From Acidobacteriota bacterium (GTDB lineage: Bacteria > Acidobacteriota > Terriglobia > Terriglobales > Acidobacteriaceae): a stretch of 32,371 bases of DNA. The notes beneath the pieces are model-generated. The model saw only the letters and a list, made by a program, of their open reading frames with translations. It did no database searches and was not told the origin of the DNA. The stretch covers positions 1 through 32,371 of the forward strand of contig JAJYFA010000026.1 of the NCBI GenBank assembly GCA_021790995.1, given 5' to 3'. Every line of letters begins with the position of its first letter. Positions within the stretch are counted from its first letter, which is position 1. Positions 16,720 through 26,500 of the stretch are shown here, one piece after another. The translations under genes were made by a program, and so were the position numbers.

Positions 16720-17988
16720 CTACTTCAGTGCACGATGGCCAATGTCGCGCCGGTAGTACATTCCCTCAAAAGAGATCTCCGCCATGGCCTGGTAGGCACG
16801 GTCGAGTGCCTGGCGAAGGGAGTCTGCGGCGGCGGTGACGCCCAGCACGCGGCCGCCGGCAGTGAGTATCTGCCCGTCTTTGAGCGCCGTGCCCGCATGG
16901 AAGACCTCGACTCCAGGAACCTGGGCCGCGGCTGCCAGGCCGGCGATGGGCAGAGCGGTCTTGTAGCTGCCGGGATAGCCGCCGGAGCTGGCCACCACGC
17001 AGGCCGATGCGCCCGCGGACCAGCGCAACGAGGTCTCGGCCAGACGGCCGTCGATGCAGGCTTCAAGCGCATCGACCAGATCGCTCTCCAGGCGGACCAG
17101 GATGGCCTGCGTTTCGGGATCGCCGAACCGCGCGTTGAACTCCAGCACCTGCGGGCCGCGCGCGGTCATCATGAGGCCGCAATAGAGCACACCGCTAAAA
17201 GGCGCGCCCTCGGCGGCCATGCCAGCAACGGTCGGTTCGGCAATGTGGCGCAGAATCCACTCCGACATGGCGGGATCGAGAAGCACATCGGTGGAGTAGA
17301 CACCCATGCCGCCGGTGTTGGGGCCAGTGTCCCCCTCGCCCACGCGCTTGTGATCCTGCGACGGAACCAGGGGCGCCACGTGCTTGCCGTCGCTCAGACA
17401 GAGAAAGCTGATCTCGTCGCCTTCGAGGAACTCCTCGATGACAATCTGCTGCGCGGTTTCGCCCAGCAATGCTCCGGAAAACAGGCCCTGTGCGGCTTCG
17501 ACGGCGGTGTGACGCGAGGGGCAGACGATTACGCCCTTGCCCGCGAAGAGACCGTCGGCCTTGACCACAATCGGCGCATGAAACATCTCAATGATTTTGT
17601 TTACCTCGGCGGCGTTGGAGCAGATGGCGTAGTTTGCGGTGGGAATGTTGTGCCGCTTCAGGAACTGCTTGGCAAAACCCTTGCTGGTTTCGAGCATCGC
17701 CGCAGCGCGCGTAGGCCCAAAGACGCGCAGGCCACGCTCGCGGAGCGCATCCACAATGCCGAGCGATAGCGGCTGCTCCGGTCCGACGACAGTCAGCCCC
17801 GGCCGCTCGGCTTCTGCCAGACGTACCATGGCGTCGAGGTCTTTCAGGTCGACGGGAACGCAGCGGGCCATTTGCGCCATGCCGCCGTTGCCAGGCGCAC
17901 AAACAATCTCCGTTACGCGTGGACTTCGCGCAATTGCCCAGGCCAGCGCGTGCTCACGGCCGCCCGAACCCAGTATCAGAACCTTCAT
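16720..17988 (-). CDS. purD: Phosphoribosylamine-glycine ligase (GAR synthetase)
   Basis: PurD joins glycine to phosphoribosylamine with ATP, the second step of purine synthesis. The 422-aa protein starts MKVLILGSGGREHALAWAIA, the family hallmark. The ATP-grasp domain follows, with PIVVKADGLFAGKGVIVC, EEFLEGDEISFLCLSDGKH, the GARS signature NTGGMGVYS, and the metal-binding EFNARFGDPETQ. Length is normal. It is alone on the minus strand with no other pur gene in the window. The shared spacer with the divergent small-protein/miaA pair presumably holds both promoters. Confidence 0.98.
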   Translation of the reverse strand: MKVLILGSGGREHALAWAIARSPRVTEIVCAPGNGGMAQMARCVPVDLKDLDAMVRLAEAERPGLTVVGPEQPLSLGIVDALRERGLRVFGPTRAAAMLETSKGFAKQFLKRHNIPTANYAICSNAAEVNKIIEMFHAPIVVKADGLFAGKGVIVCPSRHTAVEAAQGLFSGALLGETAQQIVIEEFLEGDEISFLCLSDGKHVAPLVPSQDHKRVGEGDTGPNTGGMGVYSTDVLLDPAMSEWILRHIAEPTVAGMAAEGAPFSGVLYCGLMMTARGPQVLEFNARFGDPETQAILVRLESDLVDALEACIDGRLAETSLRWSAGASACVVASSGGYPGSYKTALPIAGLAAAAQVPGVEVFHAGTALKDGQILTAGGRVLGVTAAADSLRQALDRAYQAMAEISFEGMYYRRDIGHRALK

Positions 17989-18149
17989 CTATACCTTCCT
18001 GCAGAACTCATCCAAAACCAGAAAAAGACCGGAAGAACTATCGTCGGCAATGCGGGGGCGGAAAGTCAAACCGGCATAACAAATCAAAGGGACCGTTCCC
18101 CTATACTGATGCGTGACGATCAGCCAGATCGTACCACAAGGATTGGTAG

Positions 18150-18338
18150 ATGACCGGAACCCGCATCAAACCATACTTCCAGCAGGTCGCCGAGAGGGAG
18201 GCGCGCGAGCGGCAGATGCGCGCCTACCGCCGCAACCAGACCTTCGGGCTGGTGATTCTGGCCGGCATGGTTTGCCTCTGGTGGCTCGTGCACACCAATC
18301 CGAAATGGATCTTTCCCGCGGGGTGGTGGCGGTGGTAA
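18150..18338 (+). CDS. Small single-span membrane protein upstream of miaA
   Basis: The 62-aa product has an amphipathic, very basic N-terminal half (QQVAEREARERQMRAYRRNQ) and one membrane segment, TFGLVILAGMVCLWWLVH (residues 31-48). It ends with the tryptophan-rich IFPAGWWRW. The ATG at 18150 has AAGGA seven bases upstream. Its TAA overlaps the ATG of miaA (TAATG, 18336-18340), so miaA is probably translated by coupling. No relative is recognised. The positive N-terminal side should face the cytoplasm. Confidence 0.7.
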   Translation: MTGTRIKPYFQQVAEREARERQMRAYRRNQTFGLVILAGMVCLWWLVHTNPKWIFPAGWWRW

Positions 18339-19327
18339 TGACAGGGATCGTGGATCAGGAATCAGGGATCAGCAGGGATACTCTGCTTTCACGCGACCCG
18401 CTGGTCGTGATTCTCCTGGGGCCGACCGGGAGCGGAAAGACCGCGCTTTCGCTCGAGTTGGCCGCGCGCTTCAACGGCGAAATCGTGAGCTGCGACTCGG
18501 TGGCAGTGTATCGCGGCATGGAACTCGGTACGGCGAAACCCACGCGCGAAGAACGGAACCGCGCGCCGCACCACCTGATCGACGTGGCCGACCCGGATGA
18601 GCCGTTCACCGCGGGCGCCTACTCCCGACTGGCTCGAGAGCGCCTCCAAGAGATTGGAGCGCGGAAGCGCCACCTGCCGATTGTGACCGGGGGAACGGGA
18701 CTCTATCTGCGTGCGCTGACCGAAGGTTTGTTTGCCGGGCCTGGGCGGCAAGAAAAGCTACGGGCCCGCTTGCGTCAAAGCATGGAGCGTCATGGGTCCG
18801 GCTGGCTTCATCGGCTGCTTGCGCGGCTGGATCCAGCGACTGCCGATCGGATTCACGCCAACGATAGCCCCAAGCTGATTCGCGCCATCGAGGTCTGTCT
18901 GGAGGCGCGTTCACCCCTCTCGACTCTTCTCCAAAACGAGGGAAAGAATCCGTTGACGGGATTTCGCCTCCTGCGCATCGGGCTGAGTCCGCCGCGTGCC
19001 GCGCTCTACGAGCGCCTGAACCGGCGCTGCGCGGAGATGTTTGCCGCAGGGCTGGTCGAAGAGACGCGCGGGCTGCTCGCGCGCTTCGGGCCCGTGAAGG
19101 CGCTCGATTCGTTGGGATACAGACAGGCGCGCGGAGTCCTGGATGGATCGCTGAGCCTGGACGATGCGATCAAGGCCGCCAAGCAGGGCCATCGCAACTA
19201 CGCCAAGCGGCAGATGACGTGGTTTCGTCGCGAGCCGGAGGTCCACTGGATCGAGCGGTTCGGCGATGAGCCGGAGACGCTGCGGGAGGCAGAAGAACAG
19301 GTGAGCAGCGTACTCGATTTAAACTGA
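18338..19327 (+). CDS. miaA: tRNA dimethylallyltransferase
   Basis: MiaA transfers a dimethylallyl group to A37 of tRNAs reading UNN codons. The 329-aa product has the P-loop GPTGSGKT (28-35), SCDSVAVYRGMELGTAKPT, the PHHLIDVADPDEPFTAGAYS substrate-binding stretch, VTGGTGLYLRAL, and the C-terminal DSLGYRQARGVL and RNYAKRQMTWFRRE. The ATG overlaps the preceding gene's stop. Most of residues 1-14 (MTGIVDQESGISRD) is encoded by a copy of the dispersed TCAGGGATCAGG repeat, so the native N-terminus may have been extended by it. An in-frame start nearer the P-loop is not obvious. Confidence 0.96.
   Translation: MTGIVDQESGISRDTLLSRDPLVVILLGPTGSGKTALSLELAARFNGEIVSCDSVAVYRGMELGTAKPTREERNRAPHHLIDVADPDEPFTAGAYSRLARERLQEIGARKRHLPIVTGGTGLYLRALTEGLFAGPGRQEKLRARLRQSMERHGSGWLHRLLARLDPATADRIHANDSPKLIRAIEVCLEARSPLSTLLQNEGKNPLTGFRLLRIGLSPPRAALYERLNRRCAEMFAAGLVEETRGLLARFGPVKALDSLGYRQARGVLDGSLSLDDAIKAAKQGHRNYAKRQMTWFRREPEVHWIERFGDEPETLREAEEQVSSVLDLN
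18341..18379. repeat. Copy of the dispersed TCAGGGATCAGG-type repeat inside the miaA start
   Basis: CAGGGATCGTGGATCAGG, AATCAGGGATCAGC and AGGGAT run in tandem just after the small-protein stop codon. As at the other copies it follows a stop directly, but here it is translated as the first residues of MiaA. Confidence 0.6.
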
Positions 19328-19432
19328 GAACGTTGATTCTTGTGCTTTCACATCCTGGCCCGCACACAGCGCGGACAAGATGGTTACCATGGCTTGCCGA
19401 GAGCAAGCGGCGACGCTGGAATGGAGTTTCCT

Positions 19433-20863
19433 GTGCCTGAGACGAATGCAGAGACGATTTACGACGTGGTGGCGATTGGCGGCGGGCCGGCCGGATATAC
19501 GGCGGCGATCCGCGGTGCGGAATACGGGCTCAAGGTCGCCTTGATCGACGCGAACCCAAAGCTGGGCGGAACGTGCCTGCACGTGGGCTGCATTCCCACC
19601 AAGGCGCTGCTGTTCAGCGCGGAGTTGTGGGACTACATGAAAGACGCCGCAGAGTTCGGCATCAAGGGCGTTGAGGCGCGCGAACTCGACTGGCCAGCCG
19701 TGCTGGCGCGCAAGAATGCCATCGTCACGAAGCACGTCAAGGGCCTCGAATTCCTGATGAAGAAGCATAAGATCGCTCTTTTTTCTGGTTTTGGACGAGT
19801 GACCGGTCCAGCACAAAGCGGCGTGCATGCGGTGGAAGTGGAGTCAAGCGGCGCGAAGAGCCAGGTGAAGGCGAAAAACGTGCTGCTGGCGACCGGATCG
19901 GAGGCGAAGCTCCTGCCGGGATTGAAGGCCGACGACACGATCCTGACGAACATCGAGATTCTGAACCTGAACGCGCCGCCCAAGTCGCTCATCGTGATCG
20001 GCGCGGGCGCGGTCGGCGTCGAATTCGCGTCGATCTTCCGCAGCTTCGGCGCGGAGGTGACGATTCTCGAATTTCTGCCGCGACTGGTTCCAGTGGAAGA
20101 CGAGGAGATTTCGAAAGAACTCGCCCGCCTTTTCCGCAAGCGCGGAATCGAGACAAGCACCGGTGCAAAAGTGGAGAAGGTGGAAAAAACCGCGACGGGA
20201 GTGCGCGTCAGCTACACCGACGCAAACGGCAAGCCGCAGGTGAAAGAGGCCGAGAAGGTTCTGGTCGCCGTGGGCCGCACTCCACGCACGGAAGGGATCG
20301 GCCTCGAAAAGACGCGCGCTGAGCTGGATCGCGGATTTGTGAAGGTGAACGAGGCGCAGGAGACGGCCGAGGCGGGCGTTTTTGCCGTCGGCGACATTGT
20401 GGCGGGGCTGCCGCAACTGGCGCACGTGGGCATGATGAGCGGCATGGTGGCGATGGCGAAGATCGCGGGGCGCAAATACCGGCCGGTGCGCCGCGAACGC
20501 ATTCCGGGCTGCACGTACACCGATCCACAGATCGGCAGCGCGGGCTTGACCGAGGCGCAGTGCAAAGAAAAGGGATTGGCGATCAAGGTCGGCAAGTTTC
20601 CGTTTGCCGGCAACTCGAAGGCCACGATCGTGGGCAGTCACGACGGCTTTGTGAAGGTGATTGCCGACGCGAAGTACGGCGAGATTCTGGGCGTGCACAT
20701 TATCGGGCCGCAGGCCACGGAGCTGATCGCCGAAGCTGTCGCGGTGATGGAGCTCGAAGGCACCGTAGACGAGTTGATGTTCACCGTCCATGCCCACCCA
20801 ACGCTGGCCGAGGCCATGCTCGACGGCTATGGCGCCGTCGAAGGAATGGCGATTAACGCGTAG
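19433..20863 (+). CDS. lpdA: Dihydrolipoamide dehydrogenase
   Basis: This FAD-dependent E3 component of 2-oxoacid dehydrogenase complexes reoxidises dihydrolipoyl groups with NAD+. The 476-aa product has the FAD-binding VVAIGGGPAGYTAA, the redox disulfide GGTCLHVGCIPTK (C48/C53) and the NAD-binding IVIGAGAVGVEFASIFRSFG. The second FAD motif ends in GVFAVGDIV, and the dimerisation domain contains the catalytic HAHPTLAEAM. The start is taken as GTG 19433 because GGAG lies seven bases before it; ATG 19421 is also in frame. No E1 or E2 gene is adjacent, so it may serve several complexes or the glycine cleavage system. Confidence 0.96.
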   Translation: MPETNAETIYDVVAIGGGPAGYTAAIRGAEYGLKVALIDANPKLGGTCLHVGCIPTKALLFSAELWDYMKDAAEFGIKGVEARELDWPAVLARKNAIVTKHVKGLEFLMKKHKIALFSGFGRVTGPAQSGVHAVEVESSGAKSQVKAKNVLLATGSEAKLLPGLKADDTILTNIEILNLNAPPKSLIVIGAGAVGVEFASIFRSFGAEVTILEFLPRLVPVEDEEISKELARLFRKRGIETSTGAKVEKVEKTATGVRVSYTDANGKPQVKEAEKVLVAVGRTPRTEGIGLEKTRAELDRGFVKVNEAQETAEAGVFAVGDIVAGLPQLAHVGMMSGMVAMAKIAGRKYRPVRRERIPGCTYTDPQIGSAGLTEAQCKEKGLAIKVGKFPFAGNSKATIVGSHDGFVKVIADAKYGEILGVHIIGPQATELIAEAVAVMELEGTVDELMFTVHAHPTLAEAMLDGYGAVEGMAINA

Positions 20864-20887
20864 TTGACGCGTTGTCGAACCGGAAAG

Positions 20888-20919
20888 TTAGCGGGCGCAA
20901 CTTGCGTCGCGCCCGTTAA
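20888..20919. terminator. Hairpin between convergent lpdA and thrS
   Basis: TTAGCGGGCGC (20888-20898) pairs with GCGCCCGTTAA (20909-20919) over 11 positions with one G-U wobble and a 10-nt loop. It lies between the two convergent stop codons and could serve both genes. T-runs are lacking. Confidence 0.5.
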
Positions 20920-20921
20920 GC

Positions 20922-22967
20922 TCATAGCTCGGTCGACTGTGATGCCACCAGTTCTTTGGCTTTGGCGATGAAGGCGTCGAGCGGCATCGAGCCCTGGTCG
21001 CCTTTGCCCCGGGTGCGTACGCTGACTGTACCGGCGGCTTCTTCCTTGTCGCCGAAGACGAGGATGTAGGGCGTCTTCTGGTTGGCGAAGTCGCGGATCT
21101 TGGCGTTCATCTTCTCGTTGCGCACGTCGGTTTCGACACGGAGGCCTGCTTCTTTCAGCGCAGCTTCCACCTTTTGCGCGTAGGCAGTGTGGCGCTCGCT
21201 GATGGGCACGAGACCGATCTGCACGGGCGCGAGCCACAGTGGAAACGCTCCGGCGTAGTGCTCGATAAGCACGCCAAAAAAACGCTCGACGGAGCCGAAC
21301 AGTGCGCGATGCACCATCACCGGCTGGTGGCGTTCGCCGTCTTCGCCGACATATTCCAGCTCGAAGCGCGCCGGCAGGTTGAAGTCGAATTGAACCGTCG
21401 AAAGCTGCCAGAGGCGGCCGAGCACATCGACGAGCTTGACGTCGATCTTGGGCCCGTAGAAGGCGGCTTCGCCGGGGATGGTCTTGTAGGGAATCCCTTT
21501 CGCCTTGAGCACGTTGTCGAGCGAACGGATGGCGAGGTTCCAGTTCTCATCCGAGCCGGCGTAATGGGCGCGGTCGTTCGGATCCCACGTAGAAAGCTCG
21601 ACCTTGTACTCCTTGAAACCGAAGGTCTTGAGGACAGCCTCGGCAAACTCGATACACGCGGCCACTTCGCTCTCAATCTGCTGGGGCGTGCAGAAGATGT
21701 GCGCGTCGTCCTGCGTAAAGCCGCGCACGCGCAGCAGGCCGTGCATGGTTCCGGAGCGCTCGTAACGGTACACATTGCCGAGCTCGGCGTAGCGCACTGG
21801 CAGATCGCGATAACTCTTGGGCGTGTTCTTGTAGATGAGAATGTGGAACGGGCAGTTCATGGGCTTCATGCGATACATCGCATCGTCAAGCTCCATGGGC
21901 GTAAACATGTTGCCAGCGTAAAAGCCCTCATGGCCGGAGGTCTGCCACAAATTTACGCGGGCCACGTGCGGCGTGTAGACGAGCTGATAGCCGCGGCGGA
22001 GGCACTCTTCGCGCATCCAGTCTTCCATGATCTTGCGAATGATGCCGCCCTTGGGATGCCAGAAGATGAGGCCCGCGCCGGCGAGATCCTGAATGCTGAA
22101 GAGGTCTAATTGCTTTCCTAAAACGCGATGATCGCGGCGCGCGGCTTCCTCCAGTCGCGCGAAGTGCTCGTCGAGGTCCTTCTTCGAGAAGAAGGCCGTG
22201 CCGTAGACGCGCTGCAGTTGCGGATTCTTCTCGTCGCCGAGCCAGTAGGCGCCGGCCAGGTTTGTCACCTTGAACGCTTTGACGCGGCCGGTCGAGGGCA
22301 GGTGCGGGCCGCGGCAGAAGTCGACAAACTTGCCGTTGCGGTAGAAGCTCACCTCGGCGCCCGGCTCCGTGAATTTCGTGACGAAGTGCGTCTTCATGAA
22401 GTCGCCGTCTCGCTGAAACGCTTCCAGCGATCTATCTCTTGGAGCAAATTCGTGCGTGAACGGTTCGTTGCGCGCCACCACCTCGGCCATCCTGGCTTCG
22501 ATCGCGGCCAGATCCTCGGGCGTGAACGGCTTTTCGCGGTAGAAATCGTAAAAAAATCCCGAATCGGTGGCGGGTCCGTGCCCGAGCTTGGTCTCGGGGA
22601 ACAGCTCAAGAACGGCCGTGGCGAGCACATGCGCAGCCGAGTGGCGCAGCACCTTGAGCGCGTCAGGATCGCTCTCTTTGAGCAGTTCGAGCTTAACGTT
22701 TGCTGTAAGCGGCGCTGTGAGATCGATCAGCCGCGTCGCGGCAGCGTCTTCAGTGCCGTACATGGCGGCCTCGCCGGAATCTTCGTTGACCGGCGTGCTG
22801 CCGAAATCTTCGGCAGCGGTTGCGGCTACGGGAGCGATGCGCGCAACAACACTGGCTGCGGCAAGCCGCGGCGAAATGGAGTTGGCGATATCGAGCGGCG
22901 TCGTGCCGGGCGGTACTTCGCGGATGGAGCCGTCAGGCAGATGAATGGCGATCGTGTTCATGCTCAT
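20922..22967 (-). CDS. thrS: Threonyl-tRNA synthetase
   Basis: This class II aminoacyl-tRNA synthetase is 681 aa. The N-terminal TGS domain (ITIH-like AIHLPDGSIREVPPGTTPLD) is followed by the editing domain with HSAAHVLATAVLELFP. The catalytic core has YQLVYTPHVARVNLWQTSGH, motif 2 VYRYERSGTMHGLLRVRGFT with DDAHIFC, and motif 3 around HRALFGSVERFFGVLIEH. The anticodon-binding domain is at the C-terminus (PVQIGLVPISERHTAYAQKV). It is about 40 residues longer than typical because the TGS-to-editing link (about 44-90) contains an Ala/Glu/Asp-rich insertion, EDFGSTPVNEDSGEAAMYGT. No T-box-like leader was recognised. Confidence 0.98.
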   Translation of the reverse strand: MSMNTIAIHLPDGSIREVPPGTTPLDIANSISPRLAAASVVARIAPVAATAAEDFGSTPVNEDSGEAAMYGTEDAAATRLIDLTAPLTANVKLELLKESDPDALKVLRHSAAHVLATAVLELFPETKLGHGPATDSGFFYDFYREKPFTPEDLAAIEARMAEVVARNEPFTHEFAPRDRSLEAFQRDGDFMKTHFVTKFTEPGAEVSFYRNGKFVDFCRGPHLPSTGRVKAFKVTNLAGAYWLGDEKNPQLQRVYGTAFFSKKDLDEHFARLEEAARRDHRVLGKQLDLFSIQDLAGAGLIFWHPKGGIIRKIMEDWMREECLRRGYQLVYTPHVARVNLWQTSGHEGFYAGNMFTPMELDDAMYRMKPMNCPFHILIYKNTPKSYRDLPVRYAELGNVYRYERSGTMHGLLRVRGFTQDDAHIFCTPQQIESEVAACIEFAEAVLKTFGFKEYKVELSTWDPNDRAHYAGSDENWNLAIRSLDNVLKAKGIPYKTIPGEAAFYGPKIDVKLVDVLGRLWQLSTVQFDFNLPARFELEYVGEDGERHQPVMVHRALFGSVERFFGVLIEHYAGAFPLWLAPVQIGLVPISERHTAYAQKVEAALKEAGLRVETDVRNEKMNAKIRDFANQKTPYILVFGDKEEAAGTVSVRTRGKGDQGSMPLDAFIAKAKELVASQSTEL

Positions 22968-23297
22968 AGGCGTCGTGAGAACCTTTTGCGGGCCGCGGGA
23001 TGAGGGAAAAATGCGCCCAACCTTTGAGGATAGAAGGCCGATGGGGGCAAAGTCGAGAGCGAGCCGCGATCCCCAATCCGCCGGTAATTTTCGTGTGGGA
23101 GCTGAGGGGCGCGTGTGGGTGCGCGTGGAATGCGGGCGGGAAGAGTATGAGGCGAGGCGCAGAGGGCGATTTTTTGCACCTGCGGGGTGAGTAGCTGGCT
23201 AGCATGAAAGGGCGATCAAGCCCAGGAAGTCTCCTCCGGCCGAGTCTCCGCTGTTGTTTGAAATGGATCCCGCGCCGCTGGCCGAAAGCCTGACCGC
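22968..23297. other. thrS upstream region
   Basis: About 330 nt hold the thrS leader and its presumed promoter. A weak TCGACT-18 nt-TATCCT pair on the minus strand near 23030 is possible. The last 100 nt contain an unrelated reading frame, 23203-23300, whose translation PLLFEMDPAPLAESLTAW reads like protein-coding DNA but has no start and may be a fragment of another mobile element. Confidence 0.4.
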
Positions 23298-23519
23298 ATG
23301 GAGGACGTACTCAAAACATACGAAAAGCCTTTATCGGAAACTGAACCTGTAGTTTGCGTCGATGAAAAGCCGACCGTGCTGCATGAAGATACGCTGCCTC
23401 TAATTCCGATGCAGCGCGGTCAGGTTGCGCGACGGGATTATGACTACAAGCGATGCGGCACGGCGAACGTCTTTTGCGGCATTGAACCTAATGCAGGTGT
23501 TCATTTCACCAAAGTCCCG
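23298..23519 (+). pseudogene. IS630-family transposase fragment
   Basis: The frame starts MEDVLKTYEKPLSETEPVVC and contains VDEKPTVLHEDTL, RRDYDYKRCGTANVF and GIEPNAGVHFTKV. This order (MEDVL, then VC-DEK with the first catalytic aspartate, then DYEY-R-GT-N, then EP-AG) is the middle part of IS630-type DDE transposases. Both the N-terminal DNA-binding half and the C-terminal half with the remaining catalytic residues are absent. Similarity stops where the sequence becomes the 3' end of the GH106 gene, so the element is a relic. No terminal inverted repeats were found. Confidence 0.75.
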
Positions 23520-26500
23520 ATTGTGAGCAGAACGGGCTGGAGAATGCCGGAAGGAAGCAGAGGAGAGTCTGCGGTATAGGCACGCACGTTGGTGCGGGTG
23601 AACTTCCGTGTGGCCCCGGGCTGCTGATCGCCGATGAGACGATTCGGCCACAGGTTGGAAACCTCGACTTCGACGACGTTGTCGCCTGCGCGAAGGAAAG
23701 GATCGATGCGTGCGGCGAAGGGCTGCCGCCAAAGCGTATTGGCTTCGCGGCCGTTCACCCGGACGGTGGCGATCTCGCGCACCTGGCCGAGTTGGAGCCA
23801 AACCTGTCGGCTGGAAGCGGCTAGGCTGGCTGGAACTTTCACGGTGGTGCGATAGACTGCCGTACCCGAGAAGTAGCGGATGCCGGGGTCCGCCGATTGC
23901 GTCCAGGACTCAAATCGCTGCACGGGGACCGACGAAGGCGCACCCCATCCGGCGGGAAAGGAGAGCGTCCAGGAAGCGGCGGCGGGCGCTTCGAGTTGCG
24001 CGGCGCTCACGGCGAAGGTCTTCCGGTTTCCCTCCGAGTCCATTGCCGTGTAAGCGCCCGGAGCGGTTGCGACAAATCCCCGGTCTCCGTCGGCAAAGAC
24101 GCCCGCGCCCTGATCGATCGAGGGAAAGACCAGGGTTCCATCCTTCTCGATTTTGACCAGATGGCGCCGTGCAGGGCGCGCAAAGACGACAAAGACCGAC
24201 CCTTTGGCGGGGAAGGTGAGAGGGATCTCCGTGCGGCCGTCTTGCGTTTCCGTGTAGGCGGGCGCGGTAACCGCCGCTCCGTCGCCGGCGTTCCACAATT
24301 CCGGCGCGCGACCGCTCACCCGGAACGAGAGCGCCGCCTGGAGCTCGCGGGGCTGCGTGTTGCGGACGAAGTAGATCTCGGCGGTTGCCGTTCGCCGGTG
24401 AACGAACTCGAAGGCTGGCGCAGCCCCGGAGCCGCCGCTTGCAGCATGCAGCCGATAGGAGAAATCCGGAGCAACACCCATTGCGGCCAGCGCCGCGCGC
24501 GCGTTCGCCGAGCAATAGATCGTGCCCTTGCCGTACCGGGCCGAAGGTGCGCCGCCTCGGCAACCCGCCCACATCGCATCCGCGATGCGCCGGTACGCGG
24601 TTTCTTCGCCGGCGGGCGTCAACCCGAGCGGTCCCGCCGGCTTCGCACCAACGGCCGCGCCGCCCTGCCGCACAAATCGTGCGATCCACTGGAGCGCGGC
24701 ATAGGAGATGCGGCGGGAAGCGGGAAGCGCAAGGGCGCGATAATCGATCCCCTCCGGCGTGCGCAGGCCCGCGCCGTGAAACTCGATGCGGTGGAGGAGC
24801 GCATCTTGATCGACGACGTCGTAGTCGTATCCGCGCCCCACATGCGCCGGATCGTCGCTGCGGACGCGCACGAATCCCGGCACCTGATCGCCGTAAAAAT
24901 ATAGGAGGTCGCCCACGGATCGGCCCTGCTGCATCAAGAACTGGGCGCGATTGAGGGCGCGGAGAAATGGCCCGGCCTGATTCCACCAGGTGACGTTGGG
25001 ATTGAGGTGCGTGCCGGCAAAATACTCCTGGCCGGGCAATCCATACTCTGCGGGAGACGAGGTGAACTCGTGCCAGAAGAGCCGATTCAATCCCTCCGTG
25101 AGCGCCTGGTCGAATGCGGGCTCGAGATCGCCGTTCAGGGACTCCGACCATGCATCTGGATTCATGCTGGTAGGCCCTTCGGCGGCTACGAACTGCTTGC
25201 CGTAGATGTGCGCGGCGCTGGAGGCTTCCTTGACAAAGAATCTCTGCTCCTCGGTAACGCGGTGGGTTCCCGAAACCACCCAGAACTCGGTCTGGGGAAA
25301 GGACGAGCTGCGGAAGTTTTCGAGCGCGTCGATAGGCGCGCCGTGCGGGCCGCCTGCCTCGGGATGCGTACCCAGACCGCACTTGCGGGCACGATCCGCA
25401 AAGCGGTCGTAGTAGTTCTGCGCGATCAGGTCGGCGACGGTGCGGCGCAGATCGAAGAGGAAGCGGTTGCTGGTCTCGCGACTGTCGAGGATGCGTCCGG
25501 CGGCGATGGGCAGATACGGCAGCGGATCGTACCCGCGGCGGCGCTTGAACTCCTCGCGAAATCCATCCGTCCAGTTCGTTCCGCCGGCCTCCCAGCTATC
25601 GGTGACGAGGTAGCGCAGGCTTGTGCCGAGGTAGGGCTTTGCCGCGTCGAGCAGGGGCGTAACGAAATCCCGCCAGTAGTGGTCGAAGGCCTCCGCGCTC
25701 ATGGCGTCGAGCGGCAGGCCGAGCGGCCGTCCCGCGGCGTCCGTCAGGCGCTTCGGCGTGTCGGTGTAGCCAATGCGCAGAACCTCCCACGTCCCCCGCG
25801 GGAAATTCCAATCCAGATCTCCGCTCGCATCGAGGCGCGAACTCAGGTCGACCACCTCGCCGGCCTCGGCATCCTCCTCGCCCGGCACCGCGGGTTTGTC
25901 CTTCATCGCCTGGTCGGATGCGGGCATGGAAAAGCCAGTTTCCATGGAAGCTGATTTGAAGCCCAGATTGAGGATGGGAGCACGATGGCTCTCCGGCGAC
26001 CCAGGCAGCGCGGCTCCATGGCGCAGTGGATAGGCGAGGACTGCGATAGGCCGGTAAAAGCCGTTCTCCCGTGGCGGCGCGGCGAGTGGAACTCTCCTTG
26101 CGCCGCCGCCCTGTACCATGACGCGCGACCAGGTCATGAGCTTCATGGCGTCCTCGGGAGCAACCGTGGCACCGCCGATAATGCCCACATCCCAGCGGCT
26201 GGTCACATTGAGGCTGATCTCGAGTCCAAGCTTTTGCGCCACGGCCAGCGCGTGAACAAACAGGGCCATCCACCGCGGACTGCCGATGGCCGGACCCGTG
26301 CGGACCTCGAGGTTGCCCTGCTGACCCGAACCGTCGGCATCGACGAGAATGGCGCCTCCGTAGCCGTGCGACTTCATGGCTTCGAGGTCGGCTGTGATGG
26401 TGTCTTCCGTAGTGTTGCCGTTGAGCCACCACCAGTAGCAGCGAAGTTCCGCCGCCGATGGAGGGTTCTGGAATCCGGCGCGCAATGCATCCTGTTGGCT

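Noticed and set aside
23910-25382. 490-codon minus-strand ORF in another frame of the glycosidase
   Set aside because: Arginine-rich overlap of the GH106 gene without any domain; GC-rich codons leave alternate frames open.
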